Positions 51,227 through 59,614 of a stretch of 64,000 nucleotides of DNA are shown one piece after another; positions within the stretch are counted from its first letter, which is position 1; every line of letters starts with the position of its first letter. A program made the translations under genes and the position numbers. The DNA lies in NCBI GenBank assembly GCA_018053995.1, contig JAGPKJ010000002.1:5772-69771 (forward strand), written 5' to 3'. Source of the stretch: Lachnospiraceae bacterium (GTDB taxonomy: Bacteria; Bacillota; Clostridia; Lachnospirales; Lachnospiraceae). A model generated the notes under the pieces. It worked only from the letters and a program-made list of their open reading frames with translations. It was not told the DNA's origin and searched no databases.

Positions 51227-51245
51227 CATGTCAAATAATAATTAG

Positions 51246-51304
51246 AAAAAGAGACCCCCGGATTCCACATATATCATGTCGATGGAATCAAGGGGTCTTT
51301 TATT
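51246..51304. terminator. Bidirectional terminator
   Basis: AAAAGAGACCCC pairs with GGGGTCTTTT, and inside GGATTCCA with TGGAATC. It lies between the hydrogenase gene (plus) and the TtcA-like gene (minus) and suits both. Confidence 0.9.
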
Positions 51305-51332
51305 TTCCGGATAAAAAGATATGAATCGAAGT

Positions 51333-52547
51333 TCAATAATCATCAAGAAAACTATGTTTTCCGTCATCATCTTTATAGCAGATTATTGTCTTAAGGCTCA
51401 CGTTTTCGACGCTTTTAAAGATATTTCCTTCAACAAATGGATTGCTTTTTTTAAGTTCTGCGATCAGTTTTTTTGTCTCAAGGCGTTTTGAACCAGTCTG
51501 TCCGTCAGTATGGCATGTCGTGCAGGTATCAGTGAAATGACATGCGCACTGCAGAAAATTCAGATGATTATAATCGCGCCAATGTTTTATATCATCTTCG
51601 CGGATCAGATAAAGAGGTCTTATGAGTTCCATTCCTTCGTAATTGCGGCTCCTAAGTTTAGGCATCATAGTCTGGATCTGACCGCTATGAAGCATTCCCA
51701 TAAGTATTGTTTCTATAACATCGTCATAGTGATGACCAAGTGCTATCTTGTTGCAGCCAAGCCTCTTTGCTTCTTTATAAAGATATCCTCGTCTCATTCT
51801 TGCACAGAGGTAGCAGGGATTTTTCTCAACGCTATCAACAGCATTAAAGATTTCGGTCTCAAAGAACTGGATAGGTATATTCATCAGACGCGCATTATTT
51901 TCAATGACCTGTCTGTTTGCCGGACTGTATCCGGGATCCATGCATAGGAAAGTCAGTTCAAATGGGAACTTGCGGTATAACGTCAATTCCTGAAAAAGTT
52001 TTGCCATGAGGAACGAATCTTTGCCGCCGGATATGCAGACTGCAACGTGATCGCCGGGCTGCAGAAGGTCATAGTGAACTATGGCTTTGGTGAAGCGGCT
52101 GAATATATCATCATGAAATTTTCCGCGGATACTTTTTTCAATATCATCATTTCGTTTACTGCCAAGAGCTTCCTGATCACGGAAACTCTGAAGGAGCCAT
52201 TCTGTATAGCCGCCGCGCAGACTATAGCAATCATATCCCATTTTCCGAAGATGTAGTGCAGGATCGATGCTGAGCTTTCCTTCACGGCAGAATATTACAA
52301 AAAAACGTCTGTGAGACGTGATATCTGAAGGAAACAGAGATGCAAGATCCGTTCCTTCCAAAGACATTATAGAATCCGGAGAGACATTTATTGCGCCCGG
52401 GATCGTACCGTGTAGAAATGATTCTTCGTCCCGGATATCGACATAAAGGATATCTTTCGGCGGCAACTCGCGGAGCTGAGAAATAGCGATCTCGCCGTGG
52501 TCATCTTCAATTTTGATTTTTGTATCATCTATTTTTTCCATGAGCAT
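51333..52547 (-). CDS. Rhodanese-TtcA fusion: tRNA thiolation-type PP-loop ATPase
   Basis: A 404-residue fusion. Residues 20-125 are a rhodanese domain (ILYVDIRDEESFLHGTIPGA, active Cys in FVIFCREGKLS). Residues 150-400 are a PP-loop ATPase with SGGKDSFLMAKL and the Cys pairs CYLCARMRRG and CACHFTDTCTTCH, the pattern of TtcA, which makes 2-thiocytidine in tRNA. The rhodanese part would supply sulfur to the ATPase in the same chain. Start could be 52547 or 52541. Fold assignments are clear; the tRNA target is inferred. Confidence 0.85.
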   Translation of the reverse strand: MLMEKIDDTKIKIEDDHGEIAISQLRELPPKDILYVDIRDEESFLHGTIPGAINVSPDSIMSLEGTDLASLFPSDITSHRRFFVIFCREGKLSIDPALHLRKMGYDCYSLRGGYTEWLLQSFRDQEALGSKRNDDIEKSIRGKFHDDIFSRFTKAIVHYDLLQPGDHVAVCISGGKDSFLMAKLFQELTLYRKFPFELTFLCMDPGYSPANRQVIENNARLMNIPIQFFETEIFNAVDSVEKNPCYLCARMRRGYLYKEAKRLGCNKIALGHHYDDVIETILMGMLHSGQIQTMMPKLRSRNYEGMELIRPLYLIREDDIKHWRDYNHLNFLQCACHFTDTCTTCHTDGQTGSKRLETKKLIAELKKSNPFVEGNIFKSVENVSLKTIICYKDDDGKHSFLDDY

Positions 52548-53001
52548 ATGATACCACGAAACCGGATATCATTAAATCAGGACATCAGGAAAGATACCAG
52601 GAAACATATCAGACTATCAGAAAACATATGAGGAACATATGGGTGTCAAAAGTAGCAGTTGTGTTATGATGCTGCGATCTGTAGATCTTTTCCGCAAATT
52701 CATCGTCTGTTTTGGCGTGGATCTAAAATGAAAAAGGGGGTTGCATTTTATAGAAGTAGTGATATAGTGTGTATATGGTCACACGTAGTTCGCGAAACTA
52801 TATCATGCGGCAGAACGTGACCGCCATGACAAAAGCAGAAAAGCAGATAAGCAGATAGTGAAAATATAAAATACCGTGGTGTATATCTGAAAAAGAAACG
52901 CAGTTATGCATGGTGTTACAAACCGCCTGAGTAACTGCTGTAAATGTACAGTCTTTGCAACTGCTATGAATGTACAGGATATCTGTAATGGAGGAAATAT
53001 T
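52548..53001. other. Gap before hemolysin III
   Basis: Holds a dispersed repeat copy (52637-52676) and a possible weak -10 (TATAGT near 52762). The GGAGGA ribosome site of the next gene is at 52990-52995. No gene seen. Confidence 0.5.
52637..52676. repeat. Dispersed repeat copy
   Basis: ATATGGGTGTCAAAAGTAGC then AGTTGTGTTATGATGCTGCG. GTAGCA can pair with TGCTGC across the middle. Confidence 0.7.
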
Positions 53002-53655
53002 ATGAGCAGAGTAAAAGCACTTAAGGAACCGGGAAGCGCGATAACGCACTTTATAGGACTTGTATTTGCGGTGATCGTGACGATTCCGCTTCTCACGAAA
53101 GCATCAAGGACGCCGGGCACAGCCGTATGGGCATTTGCGATATACGCAGTCAGCACAATAATGCTCTATCTGGCAAGCACGACTTATCATTCATTTAACC
53201 TTACAGAGACGGTAAATACTATATTCAAAAAGATCGATCATATGATGATCTTTGTGCTTATAGCAGGGACTTATACGCCTTTCTGCATTCAGGTGATAGG
53301 CGGCAAAGAAGGATATACATTGACAGCAGTGATCTGGGCGATCGCTGCGGCAGGCATGATAATCAAGATGTTTTTTGTATTCTGCCCGAAGTGGGTATCA
53401 TCAGTTCTCTATATTGGAATGGGATGGATATGTGTATTCTTTCTTAAGACTCTTATCGCAAGAATGTCGGCACCGGCATTTGCATGGCTTTTCGCCGGCG
53501 GCGTTGTATATACGATCGGCGGCATTATATATTCGATGAAGATGCCCGGCTTCAATGAAAGGCATCCGAACTTTGGTACACATGAGATATTTCACCTGTT
53601 CGTGATGGCTGGAAGCCTTTGCCATTTCATAGCGCTGTATTGCTTCGTTTTGTAA
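53002..53655 (+). CDS. Hemolysin III / PAQR-family membrane protein
   Basis: A 217-residue protein with seven membrane segments. The metal-binding pattern of the family is seen: STTYHSF (Ser-x3-His), KIDHMMIFVLIAGTYTPF (Asp) and GTHEIFHLFVMAGSLCHF (His-x3-His). Bacterial members are named for hemolytic activity, but many may be membrane lipid hydrolases. ATG 53002 has GGAGGA 6 bases upstream. Confidence 0.92.
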   Translation: MSRVKALKEPGSAITHFIGLVFAVIVTIPLLTKASRTPGTAVWAFAIYAVSTIMLYLASTTYHSFNLTETVNTIFKKIDHMMIFVLIAGTYTPFCIQVIGGKEGYTLTAVIWAIAAAGMIIKMFFVFCPKWVSSVLYIGMGWICVFFLKTLIARMSAPAFAWLFAGGVVYTIGGIIYSMKMPGFNERHPNFGTHEIFHLFVMAGSLCHFIALYCFVL

Positions 53656-53750
53656 TAGTTATGACGTCATAGCGCTTTAATGTGAGAGCTTCAAACGCTA
53701 TATCGCTGTAATGTAAGTGATTCTGGCGCCATAGCGCTGTAATGTAAGAG
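53627..53750. repeat. About 32-bp repeat spreading from the hemolysin III gene end
   Basis: CATAGCGCTGTATTG is the coding 3' end; variants CATAGCGCTTTAATG, TATATCGCTGTAATG and CATAGCGCTGTAATG follow at about 53669, 53699 and 53731. The first unit is coding, the others are not. Confidence 0.7.
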
Positions 53751-53752
53751 CG

Positions 53753-54316
53753 TTACACTCCACCAAAATGAAACACGATCCCGACTACAGCTGAGCACGC
53801 GATCCATACAAGCGGATGTACCTTTTTCGTCTTTGGCACGAAGTGCGAGAAAATAAGAAGTACGACAGCAAGTATGATGTTGCCGGCAAGATTTATATCT
53901 GTGTCTTTTGTCGGGACAAATACTAGCTTTGCGACAGCAAGTCCGGCAACAGTAATAAGACCGACTGAAGCGGGTCGCAGGCATCTGAATACAGAGCTTA
54001 CAAAACGGTTATCCTTAAAATTATTAAGGAGCGCTGCGATGATCACGATTATAATTATCGATGGTGTAATGAGACCAAGAGTTGCGATCAAAGCACCGGG
54101 TATTGAAGCGACGGTGAATCCGACATAAGTCGCGGAGTTGACACCGATAGGACCGGGAGTCGATTCTGAAACTGCTATCATATCAGCAAGCTGACTCTGA
54201 GTGAACCAGCCGGTCTTTACACCAAGTGCGGACAGGAACGGAAATGTAGCCATTCCGCCACCTACAGCGAACAGACCGGTCTTAAAGAATTCCCAGAATA
54301 GACGGAGGTAGATCAT
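53753..54316 (-). CDS. Chromate transporter family protein, half 2
   Basis: A 187-residue CHR-domain protein with five or six membrane segments: FWEFFKTGLFAVGGGMATFP and TPGPIGVNSATYVGFTVAS. Short CHR proteins work as pairs that equal one long ChrA. It overlaps the other half by 4 bases. Substrate may be chromate or another oxyanion. Confidence 0.9.
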   Translation of the reverse strand: MIYLRLFWEFFKTGLFAVGGGMATFPFLSALGVKTGWFTQSQLADMIAVSESTPGPIGVNSATYVGFTVASIPGALIATLGLITPSIIIIVIIAALLNNFKDNRFVSSVFRCLRPASVGLITVAGLAVAKLVFVPTKDTDINLAGNIILAVVLLIFSHFVPKTKKVHPLVWIACSAVVGIVFHFGGV

Positions 54317-54960
54317 TTGCGGTCACCTCCTTTTTTATTTGCCGACGTATTATCAGATATTGTGCCAGGGTGCTTTGATCGGGATGAAAATACTTCGAGC
54401 AGGATCCCTGTGATGCCGGCTGCGAGAACAAAGATGACTGGGGACATATCAAAGAACCATGATAATAGCGTTACGGCAAGGAAGATGCACAAAGTAAGCG
54501 CATCCTTGACAGAACTCTTGAAGAGCTTGACTACTGCGTTAAATATGAGAATGCAGACGCAGACGCGGATGGCGGCAAATGCATTCTGTACAGCAGGCAC
54601 ATCCGAAAATGCTGAGATGCATCCGGCAAGTGCGCAGATAATGACGAGGGAAGGTGATACGACACCAAGAGTCGCGATTATGCCGCCCATTACGCCGTCA
54701 TATTTGTATCCAATGAAAGTTGCGGTATTTACAGCGATGACACCGGGTGTGCATTGACCGATGGCAAAGTAATCAGCAAGCTCTTCGTCAGTGGCCCAGC
54801 CGCGGTCTTCAACGACTTCCCGCTGAAGTATCGGGAGCATCGCGTAGCCTCCGCCAAAAGTCATTACGCCGACTTTTGCGAATGTGATAAATAGAGTCCA
54901 TAGTGATTCGTGTTTTTTCGGGGACGCATTTTCTGTATTAGTGTTGATGTTTTTTTTCAT
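54313..54960 (-). CDS. Chromate transporter family protein, half 1
   Basis: A 215-residue CHR-domain protein: FITFAKVGVMTFGGGYAMLP and QCTPGVIAVNTATFIGYKY. ATG 54960 is used because it follows AAGG and starts a normal N-terminus (KKNINTNTENA); a longer frame to 55032 runs into a dispersed repeat. Partner of the downstream half. Confidence 0.9.
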   Translation of the reverse strand: MKKNINTNTENASPKKHESLWTLFITFAKVGVMTFGGGYAMLPILQREVVEDRGWATDEELADYFAIGQCTPGVIAVNTATFIGYKYDGVMGGIIATLGVVSPSLVIICALAGCISAFSDVPAVQNAFAAIRVCVCILIFNAVVKLFKSSVKDALTLCIFLAVTLLSWFFDMSPVIFVLAAGITGILLEVFSSRSKHPGTISDNTSANKKGGDRK

Positions 54961-55010
54961 ACCAAATGCCTTTCGTGTATATAGATCAATATAGCAACAG
55001 TGCAATAATG

Positions 55011-55055
55011 ATATGGGTGTCAAAACCAGCAATTGTGTTATGGTGCGATGCTACA
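55011..55055. repeat. Dispersed repeat copy
   Basis: ATATGGGTGTCAAAACCAGC then AATTGTGTTATGGTGCGATG; ends at the stop codon of the AEC transporter gene. Confidence 0.7.
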
Positions 55056-56010
55056 GCAGATTCAGGCAGCTGAGTATAAAGAGCCACAGTGTAAGTGTGA
55101 ATGAGCTCAGCACGGTGGTAGCCACGCATACGCTGGCAGTAAGAGAACCCTTGTGTCCCATTTGCTTTGCCATAACGTAGCTTGCAGGGGTCGTTATCGA
55201 TCCGAGCATCACAAGTATTGCGACAAGTTTCTCGCCTGTAAATCCAAAATAGACCGCAAGCGGGATAAATGCGGCAGGCAGGATAACGAGTTTGAGCATT
55301 GTCGCGATCATAGTGAGCTTTATCTCGCTAAGAGCATCTTTTCCCTTGAAACCGGCACCTATCGCAAGGAGAGCAAGAGGAGTTGTCATCCTGCCTATGT
55401 ATTCAAGCCCTGAGGATGCGATCTTGGGAAGCGGTATCCGGAAGAAGCCGAAGATTGATCCGAGCACAATGCCGAGGATTATCGGGTTCGTCACTATCTT
55501 CCGAAAGCTGTGACGCAGTTTTGGCCAGAGCTTTTCGCCGTTACCTTCTTCAGTGGGGCATTCAAGGATAAGGATAAGCACTGCGAAGATGTTATAGAGC
55601 GGTACACATCCAAGGATCATAAGCCCCGACATTCCGGCGGAACCATATATAAGCTGTATAAATGCGACGCCAAGTATCGCAGCGGAAGACCTGTATGATG
55701 CCTGAACAAATTCGCCAATGAGGGACTTGTCACGTACGAATATCTTTGCTAAAGCCCAGATGACGATGATCGATACAGTCGTTGAGCCGGCACAGAACAG
55801 TACATATGGTGCGTCAAATGAACCGCGGATGTCGGTCTGCGCCATATCAAGGAATAAAAGTACTGGCAGCGCTACGTGAAACACAAGTTTATTTGCATCA
55901 GCGATGAATCCTTCAGAAAAGAAATTTTTCTTTTTTAGAAAATAGCCAAGCAGCATTATAAGGAATAATGGTATAGTGCTGTTCAGACTGAAAATAAGAT
56001 TATCAAGCAT
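55051..56010 (-). CDS. Auxin efflux carrier (AEC) family transporter
   Basis: A 319-residue protein with ten membrane segments in two five-segment halves: STIPLFLIMLLGYFLKKKNF at the start, then PYVLFCAGSTT, and TNPIILGIVLGSIFGFFRIP in the middle. Bacterial AEC members move organic acids such as malate. ATG 56010 has AAAGGA 7 bases upstream and lies 3 bases after the FliB-like gene. Confidence 0.9.
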   Translation of the reverse strand: MLDNLIFSLNSTIPLFLIMLLGYFLKKKNFFSEGFIADANKLVFHVALPVLLFLDMAQTDIRGSFDAPYVLFCAGSTTVSIIVIWALAKIFVRDKSLIGEFVQASYRSSAAILGVAFIQLIYGSAGMSGLMILGCVPLYNIFAVLILILECPTEEGNGEKLWPKLRHSFRKIVTNPIILGIVLGSIFGFFRIPLPKIASSGLEYIGRMTTPLALLAIGAGFKGKDALSEIKLTMIATMLKLVILPAAFIPLAVYFGFTGEKLVAILVMLGSITTPASYVMAKQMGHKGSLTASVCVATTVLSSFTLTLWLFILSCLNLL

Positions 56011-56012
56011 GT

Positions 56013-57212
56013 TTATCCTTTCGTACACATAATCAGGCGGCTGAGTGAATCAATATCATAGATCCGGTCAAATAAAAACTCATCATTCAGTGTATCAATG
56101 TTGTCTTCTGAATGTTCGACCTCGCCTGAGTAGATTCGGCAGATGTCTATCATTTTATCAGATGTAAATGAGATGTCATTGCGGTGATCGTCTGTCATTT
56201 TAAGTGAAGATAGATGTGCGGCTGCCATATCTCGGATCATCAGATATGAACTGGCAGCAAACTTCGCTTTTCCGACGATATCACAATCGAAGACGGCACG
56301 CATAAAATATCTTGTAGTAAAATAAACGAGGAGCTGTTCGAACAAGCTCTCATTTTCCCGAATGTATGATGAGAACTCACGGAGTTCAATCATGTATGTA
56401 TCTGAGTTCCCATCAGAAAGACTATGAACTTTGGATATGACAGAAGACCATTCATTTCCCAGGATCTCGAGTTCATCAAACGAATCAAGCCTGATTTTCA
56501 GTGCGTCAAACAGGTACGAAGATGATGCCGGAGTAAGGTCAAGAGTCTTATATATGTCATCATTTTTAATGTATTTTTTTTCAAGAACGGGAAGCGTATC
56601 GTGCAGATGCCCGGGCATTTCTTCCTCAATATTTATAAGATCCTGAACATCAGAGCAGAAATGAAGATAGCAGCACGCACGGTCTTCTATCGGAATCTTT
56701 CTATTCTGAAGTATGCGAAGTGCATCGAGCCTTACAGACTCTATGTCGTCAGAGCAGAATTCGTCATCATCTTCATCAAATTCCAGAGATTTTGTATCAG
56801 TCCCTGACGAGATCAGCTTTACGGGATCGGGGTCAGTGATAATGAGTCTGGCAGCTTCTTCACACGACATAGAAAGTGACATCTCTTCGGTGCATCCATA
56901 TCGAAACGCAAAACGCGGGTACATATGACATACTCCGCACAGACTCTCTTCACCATATTCAAGACATAATGAGCAAAGTCCATTTTCATTAAGCAGAGGA
57001 CATCTGCCATGTTCATCAAGAGCAAAGTGTCTGGTCTGGGCACTGACAATGATAGCGTTCCGCACGCGCTCGCCAATAGGTCCGTCAAGAGTCATATACC
57101 TTTTGTATGTTTCATCATCGATATCGATCTCCCAGCCGATGCAGCAACAGTGCGTGCATTTGTCAGCGAGACATATGAAGTTTTCATAATAATCCGGATA
57201 TATTTTTCTCAT
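56013..57212 (-). CDS. FliB-like (lysine-N-methylase family) Cys-rich protein
   Basis: A 399-residue protein like flagellin lysine-N-methylase FliB. N-terminal Cys set FICLADKCTHCCCIGWEIDI, then CPLLNENGLCSLCLEYGEE and LCGVCHMYPR suggest an iron-sulfur or other metal site. FliB methylates flagellin lysines in Salmonella; many clostridial relatives stand outside flagellar loci and their role is unknown. No flagellar gene is near. Directly precedes the AEC gene. Confidence 0.75.
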   Translation of the reverse strand: MRKIYPDYYENFICLADKCTHCCCIGWEIDIDDETYKRYMTLDGPIGERVRNAIIVSAQTRHFALDEHGRCPLLNENGLCSLCLEYGEESLCGVCHMYPRFAFRYGCTEEMSLSMSCEEAARLIITDPDPVKLISSGTDTKSLEFDEDDDEFCSDDIESVRLDALRILQNRKIPIEDRACCYLHFCSDVQDLINIEEEMPGHLHDTLPVLEKKYIKNDDIYKTLDLTPASSSYLFDALKIRLDSFDELEILGNEWSSVISKVHSLSDGNSDTYMIELREFSSYIRENESLFEQLLVYFTTRYFMRAVFDCDIVGKAKFAASSYLMIRDMAAAHLSSLKMTDDHRNDISFTSDKMIDICRIYSGEVEHSEDNIDTLNDEFLFDRIYDIDSLSRLIMCTKG

Positions 57213-57430
57213 TTTTTCTATTCTAAACGCTTTGAGTCACCGATACAACTGCTGTTTTCAGTCTGTAATTGATTGAAAAGACATAATCAGTGTGGCATAA
57301 TCATATATGGTGTAATGGATTTAGAGTCATTTGAGTTTTTCATGCAAGCATGACAGGTGTGGCTTGCGGCCGCATAAGTATGGCTTTTGATACTTGCATC
57401 ATATGATGTGGACGAACAAGGGGAAAATCT
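57213..57430. other. Divergent promoter region between FliB-like and GNAT genes
   Basis: Contains nested inverted repeats (AGTAT-GGCTTTTG-ATACT near 57378, and CATGCAAGCATG near 57342). The GNAT ribosome site AAGGGG lies at 57418-57423. Confidence 0.4.
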
Positions 57431-58402
57431 ATGGGAAAAGGAAATGTCGAAAAACTAAATGAACGATTAAGTGAGCGAAAAAGGCTTGAGGCACTGAAAT
57501 ACCTCGGGAAACGTGGCGAGCGCGAAGCAGAGTTCATCAGAAATAAAGCAGAAGGTAAAAAGCTGCTTAAGATAAAAAAGACGATATTGCTTCATACACC
57601 GGATTACCAGCTTCCGGATCCAGACAAATTCGAGGCTATATCAGCCAGGAAGGCGGCAGTAGATACAGAAGAAGGAGTCGTATATATAACAGATGATGTT
57701 GATGTATATGCCAGCCTGGCGTCATTAGGAAAACCGGTTATCGTCTACGAAAATGATTATAATATGGGAATTGATTTTACAGGTGCGCCATATATCATTC
57801 AGGAGATAGAAGACATCCCGGAATATTATTTCAACAGGATGTATAGAAGGCTTGAGCGGATTCCATGGGATATCCTTAGAACAGACCGCCTTCTTGTAAG
57901 GGAGACAGTCCCTACAGATGTTCCGGAGTTTTATGATATCTATTCGGATCCGGAGATAACAGAATACATGGAGGATCTCGATCAGGATCCGGCGGCAGAG
58001 ATACGTAAGACTGAGGAATATGCGGAGAATGCATACGACTTTTATGAATATGGAATATGGACTGTGCTCATAGAAGAGACACATGAGATCATAGGACGTG
58101 CCGGTATTGAGCAGCTTGACGATAGTGAGATCCCATCGCTTGGATTTATGATAGGAAAGAAATATCAGCATAACGGATACGCCACGGAAGTATGTCAAAA
58201 GATAATTGATTATGCGGATAAGATGATAAACACTGATTTCATCCGTGTATGTGTTAATGAGAAGAATACGGGATCTATAGAATTATGCAAAAAACTTGGA
58301 TTTAAAGAACCAAAGGAATATATGCAGGAGCTCGGCAACGATTATCGCAGCCTTAGGAATATGGACGGACTTGTAAATCTGGTCAGAAAGATGGAAAATT
58401 GA
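57431..58402 (+). CDS. GNAT acetyltransferase with a novel N-terminal domain
   Basis: A 323-residue protein. Residues 150-315 are a RimJ/RimL-type GNAT domain (LRTDRLLVRETVPTDVPEFY, then IGRAGIEQLDD and acetyl-CoA site GKKYQHNGYATEVCQ). Residues 1-145 are a highly charged N-terminus and an alpha/beta segment (GVVYITDDVDVYASLASLG) that I do not recognise; it resembles a small HAD-like or receiver-like fold. Overlaps dus by 4 bases. Confidence 0.8.
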   Translation: MGKGNVEKLNERLSERKRLEALKYLGKRGEREAEFIRNKAEGKKLLKIKKTILLHTPDYQLPDPDKFEAISARKAAVDTEEGVVYITDDVDVYASLASLGKPVIVYENDYNMGIDFTGAPYIIQEIEDIPEYYFNRMYRRLERIPWDILRTDRLLVRETVPTDVPEFYDIYSDPEITEYMEDLDQDPAAEIRKTEEYAENAYDFYEYGIWTVLIEETHEIIGRAGIEQLDDSEIPSLGFMIGKKYQHNGYATEVCQKIIDYADKMINTDFIRVCVNEKNTGSIELCKKLGFKEPKEYMQELGNDYRSLRNMDGLVNLVRKMEN

Positions 58403-59514
58403 GATTTTATCTTGCCCCGATGGAAGGAATAACCGGATATATATATCGTAACGCGGTAAGAGAATTCTACGGGTGCGGTATTGACAGATATTTTTCTCCA
58501 TTCGTCACATTTCATCAGAAGCGGGTACTTAATAATCATGAATGCGAAGACCTGCGGCCGGATCATAATAAAGGGATAGAACTGATCCCACAGATCCTGA
58601 CAAATAATGCAGCAGAATTCCTTTCTATTTCCCATTATCTAAAAGAAGAATACGGATACGGCGAGGTCAATCTGAATCTTGGGTGTCCATCTGGAACAGT
58701 TGCTTCAAAAGGAAAAGGCGCCGGGTTTCTTGAGCATACACCTGAGCTTGAAAGGTTCCTTGATGAGATATTTGCGCATGCCGAGACGAAGATATCGATA
58801 AAGACCAGAATCGGAATGAACGATAATGAAGTATTTCCTGAGCTTATCAGGATATATTCACACCTGCCCATGGCGGAGCTTATAATACACCCGCGGATAC
58901 GCAGGCAGATGTATAATGGCGTACCTGATGTAGACTCATTTATCAGCGCACTTGGGTGTGGTTCATATCCTATATGTTATAACGGAGATATTTATTCAGT
59001 TGCGGATTATGACACACTTGTCACAAAAGTCAGAGAAAAGATCATTCCGGAAAATGAAGGATTTCAGGCGGTCATGTGCGGCAGAGGGATGATATCACAT
59101 CCGTATCTATTGTCAGAGCTTTCTGCGGTAAGACGTAATAATAAGACAGATCACGATGATCATGATGCCTGTAGTGGTAACAACAAGAAGATAGATCATG
59201 ATGTTTGTAGTAGTAACAGCAAGAAGATAGATAATGATGTTTGTAGTGGTAACAACAGCAAGTCGAGCAGTAACGGCACGGTAGACGACATGCATGATAT
59301 AAGGCGTCTGCGTGCGTTTCACGACAGGATCGTGTCTGACTATATGGAATGTTATAACGGTGACGATGGTCTGGTACTTCGTAAGATGAAAGAGATCTGG
59401 ACATACATGATCGCAGAATTTCCAGACAGTGCAAAATCATTTAAGGAGCTATGCAAATCACACAGTATGACGCAGTATAACGCGGCAGTCACAGTCATCT
59501 TCGGAAGCAGGTAG
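58399..59514 (+). CDS. dus: tRNA-dihydrouridine synthase with a repeat-built insert
   Basis: A 371-residue FMN enzyme that reduces uridines of tRNA. FYLAPMEGITGYIYR begins the barrel, the catalytic Cys is in NLNLGCPSGTVASKGKGAGF, then SIKTRIGM, ICYNGDI and VMCGRGMI. Between the barrel and the helical domain (about residues 250-296) lies a hydrophilic insert, mostly three 12-residue repeats (DHDVCSSNSKKI). The start is TTG 58399, overlapping the GNAT stop (TTGA). Confidence 0.93.
   Translation: MRFYLAPMEGITGYIYRNAVREFYGCGIDRYFSPFVTFHQKRVLNNHECEDLRPDHNKGIELIPQILTNNAAEFLSISHYLKEEYGYGEVNLNLGCPSGTVASKGKGAGFLEHTPELERFLDEIFAHAETKISIKTRIGMNDNEVFPELIRIYSHLPMAELIIHPRIRRQMYNGVPDVDSFISALGCGSYPICYNGDIYSVADYDTLVTKVREKIIPENEGFQAVMCGRGMISHPYLLSELSAVRRNNKTDHDDHDACSGNNKKIDHDVCSSNSKKIDNDVCSGNNSKSSSNGTVDDMHDIRRLRAFHDRIVSDYMECYNGDDGLVLRKMKEIWTYMIAEFPDSAKSFKELCKSHSMTQYNAAVTVIFGSR
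59158..59265 (+). repeat. 36-bp coding tandem repeat in dus, three units
   Basis: Three units from 59158 encode DHDACSGNNKKI, DHDVCSSNSKKI and DNDVCSGNNSKS in frame. Confidence 0.9.
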
Positions 59515-59524
59515 GAAAATGCCT

Positions 59525-59553
59525 TTGACAAAATAATAACAATATGAGATAGT
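59525..59553 (+). promoter_or_regulatory. Probable promoter of pyk
   Basis: TTGACA (59525-59530) is consensus; GATAGT (59548-59553), 17 bases on, is a partial -10. Confidence 0.4.
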
Positions 59554-59614
59554 AGATACCGAAAATAATCATAAGAGATGCTTATATTTGATATTGTGAA
59601 AAGAGGAAGACAAT

